A stretch of 24,542 bases of DNA. Origin: Chrysochromulina parva. Its lineage: Eukaryota > Haptophyta > Prymnesiales > Chrysochromulinaceae. Numbering within the stretch: position 1 is the first letter of the stretch; each line of letters begins with the position of its first letter. The stretch covers positions 1 to 24,542 of the forward strand of contig PJAB01000535.1 of NCBI GenBank assembly GCA_002887195.1. Direction: 5' to 3'. A program made the position numbers and the translations under genes. The notes under the pieces were generated by a model that had not been told where the DNA came from, did not search any database, and saw only the letters and a program-made list of their open reading frames with translations. Positions 8,541 through 17,279 of the stretch are shown here, piece by piece.

Positions 8541-9277
8541 GCTGTTTAGCCGCGCACATCACTCCACCATGCACAAACCAAACTCAAATGCGTGAAGATC
8601 AACACCGCAAGTTCACAGTCAGTCAGTCAGGCGGTCCCCCCGCGCTCACCACACCGTGTCAGGGGACGGCTCCACTCCCCTCGGTCTCAATACAAATACT
8701 GAGTACTTGCTCGCTCGGGCTACTCAAGATCTCAAGTTCACAGCTCGTGGCCGCGTCCGCGACCCCTTACCGCGACCGCTGCGCGGTTACGTGCGTTCGA
8801 CGGTTATTCGACGGTGGTAACGGCACTCCGTACTGGAATGGGGATTGGTAGTGGCCGAGGGCGTGAGCGAGGCGGCCGGTGCGTATACTCGGAGTATTAT
8901 ACGTGGGAGTACTCGTGGTACACGTACTGCTGGTACAGGTGGTACTCTCCGAACTCCGACTCCCGACGCGCGACGGTCCCGACGCTACAGATACTACTCA
9001 TGCGCGCGGGTGCGTGTCGTGTGTTCTCTGAGCCGTGAATTGGAGCCGTGACCCCTCTTTCGAGTTATGCTAGACACAACAGACTCAGAACCCCTTAGAG
9101 TTCAATGCTACACACACAGTGCTGGACCTACCTGCCACCAGCGTTCAACGCAGCGGGGTACCCAGCGATCGACAGGCCTATCATTCTGCCCTTTCTCTCG
9201 GATCTCACGAGTCACGACTCGGCTCCAATTCGGCTCTCGGCGTCTCGGGAGCACGATAATCATGGAACACTAAGAAC
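8541..9277. other. Intergenic region between the methyltransferase and RETICULATA-like genes
   Basis: This holds the upstream region of the methyltransferase gene and the 3' region of the next minus-strand gene. I see no convincing ORF. A GTAC/TACTC-rich patch at 8882-8947 includes the palindrome ATACTC-G-GAGTAT and GAGTACTC. A short CAGT repeat lies near 8618-8632. Confidence 0.5.
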
Positions 9278-10065
9278 TCATTGCAGCTTGTTGAACTTGG
9301 CCCACCAGATCCAGTTGGCGGAGCCGACGTAGTTGTTGCCCGTGCGCAGCACGAAGCTCGCGGATGCCTTGAGTGACGCCGGACCGGGCAGTGCCGGAAG
9401 CACGTTGGCCTCAAACGAGTTGACGAGCTGATAGCGTGTGTTGGACGAGCCGGCCATGAAGGCAGCGTACGCCCGGGCCGTGGGCAGCACGGGAGCGAGG
9501 GTCACCTTGGGAGCGTCGTCGGGCCTCAGCTTGGTGCGCAGCTGCACGAGCCCGAGCGTCACGGCCTGGCCGGCGGAGCTCGTGAACGCGCCCACGCCGC
9601 TGAACAAGAGAGCTTTGGAGAAGAAGCACGCGGCGCGCTGCATGGCGCTGAAGTCGCCCTTCTGCAAGAAGAAGCCGGGCAGCCTCGAGGCCCACGCGGC
9701 GTACGTGCCCGCCACCGGAGATGGCGCGACGGCCGCGACAGGGCATAGAGTGAGCACGAGCGCCACGTTCGTAAGCACGACGAGTATCAGGTTGGCAAGC
9801 ACAAAGTCAATCTCCTTGAGAAGATCGGCGCCGCGGGCGGCCTTCTCAGCGGCGAGCGTCGAGAGGAAGCCTAGTGTGATCTCCATGCCCAGAATTGTAG
9901 TGAGCCGCGGCTCCGCAAGCAGCCGATTGCGGATGAATGTGGAGGCCGCCAGTGCCTTGGTGAAGGGATTGCTGATCACGTTCTTCCAGTTGGCGAGCTC
10001 GGTCGCGCCGATGCGGCCCGCCTCGAGCGCAGCGAGCAACTCGGAGGGCAGCAAGTCCTCGTCGC

Positions 10066-10098
<33 letters not shown>

Positions 10099-10258
10099 TG
10101 CCACTTACTGGGCCGCCCGCGCCACCGCCGCCGTCGGCGATGCACCATGTGTGCCGCACAGGACGCACGAGCGGGCGCGCAGAGTACGGGCGCCGCGTTG
10201 GGAGCAGAAGGGCCCCGGTGCGCTGGACGAGGAGAAGAAGCCACAGGAATGTACGCAT
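9278..10258 (-). CDS. RETICULATA-related (DUF3411-like) plastid membrane protein
   Basis: This 326-residue protein has a signal-peptide-like start (residues 1-17, MRTFLWLLLLVQRTGA) followed by an Arg/Ser/Pro-rich stretch, as expected for a bipartite plastid leader in a secondary-plastid alga. A Gly/Asp-rich linker (about 43-68) precedes the conserved region. Family resemblance is seen in FIRNRLLAEPR (108-118), a hydrophobic segment at 151-179, the FSKALLFSGVGAF stretch (213-225), SSNTRYQLVN (271-280) and the ending SFVLRTGNNYVGSANWIWWA (301-320). Plant RETICULATA proteins sit in the chloroplast envelope and affect leaf and plastid development; their molecular function is unclear. The length fits without the leader. 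The gene is divergent from the pantothenate kinase gene. I inferred the family by memory of conserved motifs. Confidence 0.72.
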
Positions 10259-10383
10259 GGTCGCGAGTAATCACCTCGTCGGCCAATCGGAGCGGATGAC
10301 GAAACTAATCGTGAATGCTGCCGATCACGTCTACTGCAACTCACCGAACTTCGGTAATTAGGGTCGCTATCAAACGTGTCAGG
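10259..10383. promoter_or_regulatory. Shared divergent promoter region
   Basis: Only 125 bp separate the two divergent start codons (10258 minus and 10384 plus). The stretch holds a CCAAT pentamer at 10283-10287 and a 13-bp palindrome, ACCGAA-C-TTCGGT, at 10343-10355. Either may be a control site. No TATA box is evident. Confidence 0.45.
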
Positions 10384-11859
10384 ATGGGCTCTCTCGCGCG
10401 CGGCGGCGCCTCGCCTGCACTGTGGACGGTTGGTGCAGCTGCTTGCGTCCTGACTGCCAGCTGGCTGCTCCGGAGGCATCGGCGGCGGCGGCGGCCCGAT
10501 GCGGTTGCGCAGCGCTTGTTCGTCAACCTTCAGGATGCAGCTACACGTGCCGTCGCAGCTGAGCAGGATCCTTCAGGTCCGAGCATGCACCGCTCCGGTT
10601 CAGCTGCGAACTTCGAAGGCAAGCCTCTTTTCGGCCTCGACATAGGTGGCTCGTTGCTAAAGGTCATCTACCTCGTGCCCGACAGCGACAGCGGTAGTAA
10701 TGGCGGCGGCCTCGCGAAGCCTAGCGAACTGAGCCCGGCGGCCTTCTCCAAGGGCGTCCCGCGCTGCGTCGAGGAGCCGTCGCTCACCGTGCAGGTGCCC
10801 GCGCTCGGCGGCACATTCCACTTTTCATACTGCTCGACGAGCGAGATCGGGCCAGCAGTGCAGCTTCTCCGGCGGCACAGGTTGTGCGTGGGAGCCGAGT
10901 CGATCCACGCGACGGGCGGCGGCGCGCACAAGTACCGCAAGCTGCTCGAGGCGGAGCTCGGAGCGACCCTGCTGCCGTGCAATGAGCTCCATGCCGTGGT
11001 GCTGGGCATCTGCCTGATGGCGAAAGCCGTCCCCGACGAATGCTACACGTTTGAGCGGGTGGCCGACCCCGCGGCGGCGGCGGTGGGCGAGGAGCGGCCG
11101 CAGGCGATCATCATCCCATCGGACCAGCTGGGCATCGTGCAGCCCATGCGCAAGATCCATCGGCCCTTTGCCAACCGCAGCGACGATTTCTTCCCGTTCC
11201 TGCTCTGCAACGTGGGCACGGGAGTCTCGATTTTACATGTGCAGAGCGAGACGGACTACACGCGCGTCTCGGGCACGGCGCTCGGCGGCGGCACGTTTCT
11301 CGGGCTCGCGCGCTTGCTCACGCAGGCGCGCCGCTTCGACGAGGCCCTAGAGGTAGCAGCCAGAGGCGACGCGCGGCGCGTCAACATGCTCGTCTCTGAC
11401 ATTTACGGCAGTGGCGACGAGCGCTCTGGCCTCAAGCTCCCGGGCGACCTGACGGCGTCCTTCTTCGCCAAAAACATCGCGGCGGACGACCCCGAGGCAG
11501 ACCCACGCGCGCACGTGACCGACGACGACATCTGCAAGTCGCTCGTCGTCATGATCGCGCAGAACGTGGCGCAGATCGCGCACCTCAACGCCCGCATCCA
11601 CGGCGCACGGCGCGTCTTCTTCACAGGCAACTTTCTGCGTCGCAACGACCTCGCGCTGCGCACGCTGGTGTACACGATGCATAGGTGGAAGCAGCTCGAC
11701 GATTACCCGACCGAGGCCGTCTTCTTCCGACACGAGGGCTACTTTGGCGCCATTGGCGCCTTCTTGCAGACGCTCGACTCGCAGTTCGTGCAAGACCTCT
11801 CGTTCGACGGCTCGTCTACCACCTCGTCGTGTACGCCGTCCCGCGCCGCCTCCGACTAG
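10384..11859 (+). CDS. Pantothenate kinase, eukaryotic type, with N-terminal membrane anchor
   Basis: This enzyme phosphorylates pantothenate with ATP, the first and usually controlling step of coenzyme A synthesis. The 491-residue protein carries the acetate/sugar-kinase fold motifs: FGLDIGGSLLKVIYL (83-97), ATGGGAHKY (176-184), the catalytic Glu201 in NELHAVV (human PANK3 E138 region), LLCNVGTGVSIL (273-284), GGGTFLGLARLL (301-312), VSDIYG (337-342) and RVFFTGNFLRRND (410-422). The start at 10384 is preferred over an upstream in-frame codon at 10315 because it puts a hydrophobic segment (about 12-30) followed by RRHRRRRR right at the N-terminus, as in a membrane anchor. An insert of about 30 residues precedes the NVGTG motif. 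No intron is visible. Confidence 0.92.
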   Translation: MGSLARGGASPALWTVGAAACVLTASWLLRRHRRRRRPDAVAQRLFVNLQDAATRAVAAEQDPSGPSMHRSGSAANFEGKPLFGLDIGGSLLKVIYLVPDSDSGSNGGGLAKPSELSPAAFSKGVPRCVEEPSLTVQVPALGGTFHFSYCSTSEIGPAVQLLRRHRLCVGAESIHATGGGAHKYRKLLEAELGATLLPCNELHAVVLGICLMAKAVPDECYTFERVADPAAAAVGEERPQAIIIPSDQLGIVQPMRKIHRPFANRSDDFFPFLLCNVGTGVSILHVQSETDYTRVSGTALGGGTFLGLARLLTQARRFDEALEVAARGDARRVNMLVSDIYGSGDERSGLKLPGDLTASFFAKNIAADDPEADPRAHVTDDDICKSLVVMIAQNVAQIAHLNARIHGARRVFFTGNFLRRNDLALRTLVYTMHRWKQLDDYPTEAVFFRHEGYFGAIGAFLQTLDSQFVQDLSFDGSSTTSSCTPSRAASD

Positions 11860-13028
11860 GACGTTGATCGACGAGCCTCACTAGGGAGACTGACGACGAG
11901 CAGAGTGCAACCGTGCGCGGCCGCGTGGCCATCTGCGTCTTGCGTTCCGATCAGACTGGAGAGCATGGAGAGAGTTACCGACGTTTCCTAGCGTCTGGCT
12001 TCTGCGCCTCGTCCGTACGGCAGATATCGTTCCGCGGTCGGGATTAGAGATGATCGTGATCGAACGGCGCCCTTAACTAAACACCCCTTCTCAACCGCGT
12101 CGCCCCGGCCAGTGCGAGACCGACAAGGCTCTTCGACATTCGATTTCATTCGATTGGCGTGGCTTCGACGTGGTGGGTGGCCATGCCGGAGATCGATGAA
12201 GCGCGCACATGAATTGCACACTAAAACCGAGTTCGGAGTATCTGAGTTCTGCCGCAATAGGAGGCAAATGGCCTATTATATCTCATACGGCGCGGCGGCC
12301 GGTGGAGCCGCTTTGCCTTCTGTCTAAGACTCATGTAAGCACAACATGTGGAAGCACGATGAAGACGCGGAGCGCCCAAGACCCGTCTGAGCACGAGCTC
12401 GAAGGCGCGAGCATGCAATAACGTGCAAGGAAGCACGAGCATGAGGAGCAAGAACGAGCATGTAGAAGCACGATGACCAATGAGCTCAGCACCCGGGCTG
12501 CTGCAGGTGGTGAGATTTCATTCGACCATGGGCGCCGGCCGCGACCGGCTGGCGGCTGGGGCGGCCGCGCCGGTTCGCCTCAGGTCACGGATGTTGCCTG
12601 TCTCGGCAGGAACGGGCGGAGTGCCTTTCTTGGTGCCGCGATCCTCCAGGTCAATTGCGATCTCATCCCGGCGCGTCTGGCGCTCCTTGTCAATGAGCGT
12701 GGAGCACGGAATGTCGTCTCTGTAAGCGAAAACGCAGGGCCGCGAGGCGACAGATGTGATCCTTGACGTGCGCGCAGCAAGATTCGCTCAGACGCGCGCG
12801 CGCAGGCAGGGGAACACACCTCGGCTCTGGACTAGCCATGAATAAATGAAGATTCCGCAGCCTTATGGGTTTGTCATCGGCCGATGATCTCCCAAGCCCC
12901 ATGAGCGCTCACCAGCCGGGAGTGGCGTGTGAATGAGGAGAGTCCTGTGAATTGTCACATCCTGCCGCCCGCCACTGGCCGCGTACAAGACGGACAAGAC
13001 GCCCTCGGCCCGCCTCCTCTGATCCGGG
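11860..13028. other. Intergenic region between pantothenate kinase and PP2A B'' genes
   Basis: About 1.17 kb hold no convincing gene; the short ORFs here lack domain features. At about 12349-12475 there is a degenerate repeat around GAAGCACGATGA / GAGCACGAGC / GAACGAGCATG. The promoter of the PP2A subunit gene is expected near the right end. Confidence 0.5.
12349..12475 (+). repeat. Degenerate GAAGCACGA/GAGCATG repeats
   Basis: Variants of (G)AAGCACGATGA and (G)AGCACGAGC/ACGAGCATG recur about six to eight times with irregular spacing. The frame is broken by stops, so it is probably a decayed minisatellite. Confidence 0.55.
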
Positions 13029-14654
13029 ATGCCAGTTGCGGCGTCCAGCCGCCCCTCCTCCTTCGACATGCTCGCTGCCTACGCCGTGGTGCACGCGGAC
13101 GCTCTCGACCGCACCGCCGAGGAGAGAGGTGCGCCGTGGTGCCCACGCCTATCCGCTACCTCCTTCCCACCCGTACCTCCTTCCCGCCCACTGGTCTGAG
13201 CTACGAGAGCACGCCGTTCTCACACTCCCTCCCTGTATCTCTCCCAATCTCACTCTCACTCTCATCGAAGCTCACACTTACACACACTCTCCTTGGCAGA
13301 GCGAGAGACGCGCGAGGAGCTCGGGAAGCTCTGGCGTCGTCGTGAGCTCGCTGAGTCGCAGTGTCAGCCCTCGCTGGTCGACATCCCGCGCTTCTTCATG
13401 CAGAAGACGCCCGCCAGCGGGGTGAGCTCGGCCGGCCGGCCGGCAGCGGCTGCTGCGGCGGCGGGCGGCGCCTCGAGCCAGTCGATGCTGCAGGCAGAGC
13501 TCGGCAAGCTTGCACGGCTGCGGCTGCGCGAGCACATGGCGTCGCTCACGCTCTCGCGCGAGGAGCTCGAGCTGCTATGGAGGCTGCTCAAGCGCCACGC
13601 GTCGCCGCCGCTCACGTCGGACGAGCGCATCAACTACGACGACTTTTGCCAGGTGTCCGAGGCGATGCCAGCGCGCTGCTCGCGCTCGTTTTTCTGCGCG
13701 TCGCACTTTGCCAAATTCTTCCCAGACAGTCACGGGCGCATCTCGCTGCTCGACTTTTTCCAGTGGGCGCGGCGCAAGAATGCGTTGATGGAGACGCGCA
13801 TCGAGCTCTCGAGCTTCGACGCCGACGCCGACGGCACCCTCACAGAGAAGGAGTTGGAGCAGTGGATTGAGGCACTCATCCCAAATCTGCCAGCGCTCGA
13901 GGGCATCGTGGGCGAGTTCGTCGACTTTTACCGCGTGACGGCCGTGCGCAAGTTCCTCTTCTTTCTCGACCCGCGCCGGCGCACGCGCGTGCCCATTAAA
14001 GAGCTCCTCGCCTCGCCCGTGACGCATGAGCTGCTCGAGCTCAAGCGTCTGGACATCACGTCCGACGAGCTGCGCCACAATTGGTTCAGCCTCGCGTACG
14101 CGGAGATGCTGTACGCGGACTATCTCGAGCTCGACGAGGATCAGAACGGGATGCTCTCGGCGCAGGAGCTCTCGCGCTATCGTGGCGGCGGCCTGACCAG
14201 TGTCTTCATAGAACGCATCTTTCAGGAATGTCAGACGTACCGCAACCCGCAAACGCGACAGAGCGAGATCGACTACAAGTCGTACCTCGACTTCGTACTC
14301 GCGACGACGTACAAGGGGACCCCCGAGTCGCTCTCCTACTTCTTGCGGCTGCTCGACATCCAAAAGGTGGGCGGCCTCACAGCCCTCGACGTCAAGATCT
14401 TCTTCCGCGCGGTCGTCCACAAGTTCGCCGAGTTTGGCGACGAGGCCAATTGCGAGGTCGACGACGTGAAGGACGAGATCTTCGACATGGTCAAGCCGCG
14501 CGACCCGATGTTCATCACGCTGAGCGACCTCATCGCGTGCAAGGTGGGCGACACCGTGGTCGGCATGCTCACCGACATGAACGCCTTTGCCGCCTACGAC
14601 AGGCGCGAGCAGAACCTCGACCACAGCGGCGGCGCTGGCACCGAGGAGTCATAG
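13029..14654 (+). CDS. PP2A regulatory subunit B'' gamma (PPP2R3C/FASS/TON2 family), two exons
   Basis: This is a regulatory subunit that directs protein phosphatase 2A; plant FASS/TON2 acts in cortical microtubule organisation and animal PPP2R3C at centrosomes. Exon 1 (13029-13128) codes 33 residues plus one base. Exon 2 runs from 13300 to the stop at 14654. The donor AGAG|GTGCGC and acceptor CTCTCCTTGGCAG join G + AG as Glu, giving about 484 residues, near the family length. Family signatures are strong: LTSDERINYDDFCQV, GRISLLDFFQW, TAVRKFLFFLDP, DQNGMLSAQELSRY, VFIERIFQECQTY and VKDEIFDMVKPRDP. Two EF-hand loops, DADADGTLTEKE (about 207-218) and DEDQNGMLSAQE (about 312-323), look Ca2+-competent. 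A Pro/Ala-rich insert follows the N-terminal QPSLVDIPRFFMQK stretch, and a few extra residues follow QECQTY. Confidence 0.93.
13129..13299 (+). other. Intron in PP2A B'' gene (171 bp)
   Basis: It runs from GTGCGC at 13129 to a pyrimidine-rich acceptor ending CTTGGCAG at 13299. The open frame of exon 2 has no ATG near its start (only a TTG at 13293 inside the intron), which supports an upstream coding exon. Confidence 0.8.
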
Positions 14655-15051
14655 GGCCACTTACTTAGGGCCGCGCCCACGGGCTCGCCGGTGCTCTTTG
14701 AGGATGGAGGTGAACTCTCTGATCTCTGTAGCAAACGCACGGGTGGTGTATTAAATTGTCCGCGCGGTCGGTAATCGTGGGGCGCGCGGGGGCGGAGTGC
14801 GGCGACGCCGCCGTCCGCCGCCCGAGCGCGTCCTCGGTCCGGTCCAGGATGTACAGCAGCGGTACACCCTGAATGAAGCACGACGTGAGAATTGTGTCAC
14901 CAGTGACATATGTATATATGAACCAAAAGATACAACGCGCCGCCGGCGGGCGGACCCGCGGACCCGACCGGGGACCCCTCGCCGGTACCGTGTACCGACC
15001 GCGGACCGGACGACCACGACGGCGGGCCGCCCGCCCAGAGGGGCTCCGTCC
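14655..15051. other. Convergent intergenic region
   Basis: This 397-bp stretch lies between the stops of the PP2A subunit and the NHL/F-box gene, so it should hold both 3' ends. It contains a short AT-rich patch (about 14903-14935) and an irregular CGGACC-rich stretch (about 14948-15010). I see no gene. Confidence 0.5.
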
Positions 15052-17235
15052 TCAAGCGCCTTCGGCGTAGCGCACGAGCTCGAACTCGTGGATGCGGCGC
15101 ACCTGAGGGTCGGCGACGAGTACCGAACCCTCATCGGCCCGCACGTGGATGCCGTGCAGGCTCCCCATGCCCGGCGGCGCCACGACCTGCTGTGGCACGC
15201 CGTTGGGTAGCAGTACCTGGACACGCCGCTTCTCAGCGACGATGATGTAGCCGCGCGCGGCGGCAACTGCCGAGGGTAGGTGGAAGCAGCCGGGCGCGAC
15301 ACCATGCCGCCCGAGGGTGCGAACGAAGTTGCCGTCGATGCGGTTGAAGACCGTGAGACGATGGTTCGACGTGTCAGCGACAAAGAGAAGCTCGCCGCCG
15401 TCGCCCATGAAGCACAAGCCTCCTGGGTCACAGAGCTCTCCACCGGCCGATCCTCGACGACCAAGGGTTGTGACCGGTCGGAGCGAGTGGCCGACGGGTC
15501 GCGAGTGGCCGAGCCGAGAGACCTCATACCCCACGATGCAGTGGGCACCACGGTCACTCACCCACAGCTGTTGACCGTCCGGCGTGAGAGCGAGGCCCTC
15601 TGGCCGGCGCGCGCCTTCGAGCGGCCCTCCAACGGCCGCGCCGCCAGCTCCACCCGCCGCGCCACCGCCCATGCCGCCGCCCACGCCGCCGCCGCCCACG
15701 CCCCCCATGCCGCCGCCGCCGGCCGGTTCGGGCTCTGTGTTCATCAGCACTGCAAAGCCTTCGAAACCCTTCTCAAGTGTATGAGGCCGTCGAATCCAAT
15801 CGATGGGCAGGCGCCGCTTCTGCAGGCGTCGCAGCTGGGCGTCGGCCACGTACACGTGCTCACCGTCCGTGGCCATGCCGCGAGGCTCCGAGAAATCGGA
15901 AGGTCCGATGCCTCGCGTGCCGAGCTGCCCGAGGATCTCGCCAGAGCTCGTGAGGAGGCGCAAGCAGGAGGTGGCAGACTCGGCCACGAGAAGAGGACCG
16001 CCAGCTCCTCCAAGAGCGATTACGTGGGTGGGATGCGCAAGGGCATCCGATCCGAGCGTGTGTCGGAAGCGCAGCGCCTCGAGCTCGCGCCGCTTGGCAC
16101 GGGCCTCCGTAGCCCAGAGAGTGCATACCGAGGCGGCGGGTAAGAAAGCTGCGAGTTGCATGTGCTCGAAGAGTGTCGAGATGACATCTGGGGAGAGGAG
16201 GGAGACGTCGAGCAGCGAGGCGTCCATAGGCACGGCCGCTGATCCCGACGCCGAGCACGTCATGGTCGCCGCCACGCTGCCCTCCACGCTGCCCTCCACG
16301 CTGCCCTCCAAGACCGCCGGTGGCGCGGGCGTCGGCTTCAGCAGCGGGGCGTCCGAGGCCGGGGCCATCTCGTTCAAGGGAGCCGCGAGCTCAAAATAGT
16401 GGAGACGCCCGCCCCTTGCGTCGGTCACGTACGCACGTGCCTTGCCCACACAGATGCCGTTCAAGCAAGTGTCGCCGCCGCTGCCGTGGTCGCCGCCGCC
16501 GCCCACACCGCCGAGAGCCGCGGGGCAGATCTCCGCGGGGCAGATCACTCGGAGACAAGCGCAGGTGACCCCACAGAGGACTTGGATGCGCCGGCGCTCT
16601 ACGACATGGAGCTGGCCGTCGTGCACGGCCACGCCCGTCGGCTCCTCGAACTGGCCCGCGCCGCTGCCGTAGCTGCCAATGGAGCGCGTGAACAGCCCGG
16701 CCGGCGTGAAGCACGTGAGACGATGGTTTTGAGAATCGGTGACCACGAGCTCCGTCGTACCGTTGCCAGCCTCGCCGAGGGCGGCGATGCCATGTGGGAA
16801 GCGTAGCTCGCCTGGGCCGGAGCCTTCGCGGCCGATGGGCTCGCCCATCGGCTCGAGCAAATGCGGTTGGTACCGGACGATGCGATGATTGTGGCTATCG
16901 ACCACGAACAGCGTGCCCTCGGCGAGCACCATGCCCTGCGGTGACGTGAGCTCTGCACGACCGCTGCCTATGGCGCCCGCGACGCCTGCAGCCGAAAAGT
17001 CGTGCAGCCTCAGCCGATGAATCTGATGCGTGCCGGCATCGGCCACATAGAGCATTTCGTTGCTGCAGGCGAGGCCCGTTGGGCACTCAAAAGCTACTGC
17101 GATGTCGGGCTGTTTAGCCTTGTTGGCATCCTTTGTGAAGACCACCAGCGACGCCTTGCCCTCATCGGACACGCAGACTTTGCCAGAGGGCAGGACCACC
17201 GCGTGTGTGGGGCGCGACCGCGCTAGACTCGCCAT
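15052..17235 (-). CDS. NHL-repeat beta-propeller protein with central F-box
   Basis: This is a single 727-residue ORF. NHL-type blades are recognisable in both halves: for example residues 58-75 (EMLYVADAGTHQIHRLRL), 107-121, 161-177 (TELVVTDSQNHRLTCF), then 556-571, 615-631 (ELLFVADTSNHRLTVF) and 704-721 (VLVADPQVRRIHEFEL). Between the halves, at about 344-385, the stretch SLLSPDVISTLFEHMQLAAF ... ASVCTLWATEARA has the spacing of an F-box, which would link it to an SCF ubiquitin ligase. Preceding it is a short EGSV triple repeat (12-bp units, about 16273-16308). Near 505-540 lies a Gly-rich tract. Propellers usually bind proteins or RNA, so a substrate adaptor role is plausible but inferred. 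It contains no signal peptide. Confidence 0.78.
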   Translation of the reverse strand: MASLARSRPTHAVVLPSGKVCVSDEGKASLVVFTKDANKAKQPDIAVAFECPTGLACSNEMLYVADAGTHQIHRLRLHDFSAAGVAGAIGSGRAELTSPQGMVLAEGTLFVVDSHNHRIVRYQPHLLEPMGEPIGREGSGPGELRFPHGIAALGEAGNGTTELVVTDSQNHRLTCFTPAGLFTRSIGSYGSGAGQFEEPTGVAVHDGQLHVVERRRIQVLCGVTCACLRVICPAEICPAALGGVGGGGDHGSGGDTCLNGICVGKARAYVTDARGGRLHYFELAAPLNEMAPASDAPLLKPTPAPPAVLEGSVEGSVEGSVAATMTCSASGSAAVPMDASLLDVSLLSPDVISTLFEHMQLAAFLPAASVCTLWATEARAKRRELEALRFRHTLGSDALAHPTHVIALGGAGGPLLVAESATSCLRLLTSSGEILGQLGTRGIGPSDFSEPRGMATDGEHVYVADAQLRRLQKRRLPIDWIRRPHTLEKGFEGFAVLMNTEPEPAGGGGMGGVGGGGVGGGMGGGAAGGAGGAAVGGPLEGARRPEGLALTPDGQQLWVSDRGAHCIVGYEVSRLGHSRPVGHSLRPVTTLGRRGSAGGELCDPGGLCFMGDGGELLFVADTSNHRLTVFNRIDGNFVRTLGRHGVAPGCFHLPSAVAAARGYIIVAEKRRVQVLLPNGVPQQVVAPPGMGSLHGIHVRADEGSVLVADPQVRRIHEFELVRYAEGA

Positions 17236-17279
17236 TGGCTGTGAACGCCTTCATATGGCTGTGAACGCCAGTCATATGA
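17236..17279 (+). repeat. Tandem 20-bp repeat just upstream of the NHL/F-box start codon
   Basis: TGGCTGTGAACGCC occurs at 17236 and again at 17256, each followed by a CATATG-containing stretch. It lies immediately 5' of the minus-strand ATG at 17235, in the presumed 5' leader. Confidence 0.8.

Noticed and set aside
13293..13299. TTG at 13293 as start of the PP2A subunit
   Set aside because: It is not an ATG and lies within a pyrimidine-rich acceptor. An upstream ATG exon joins in phase.
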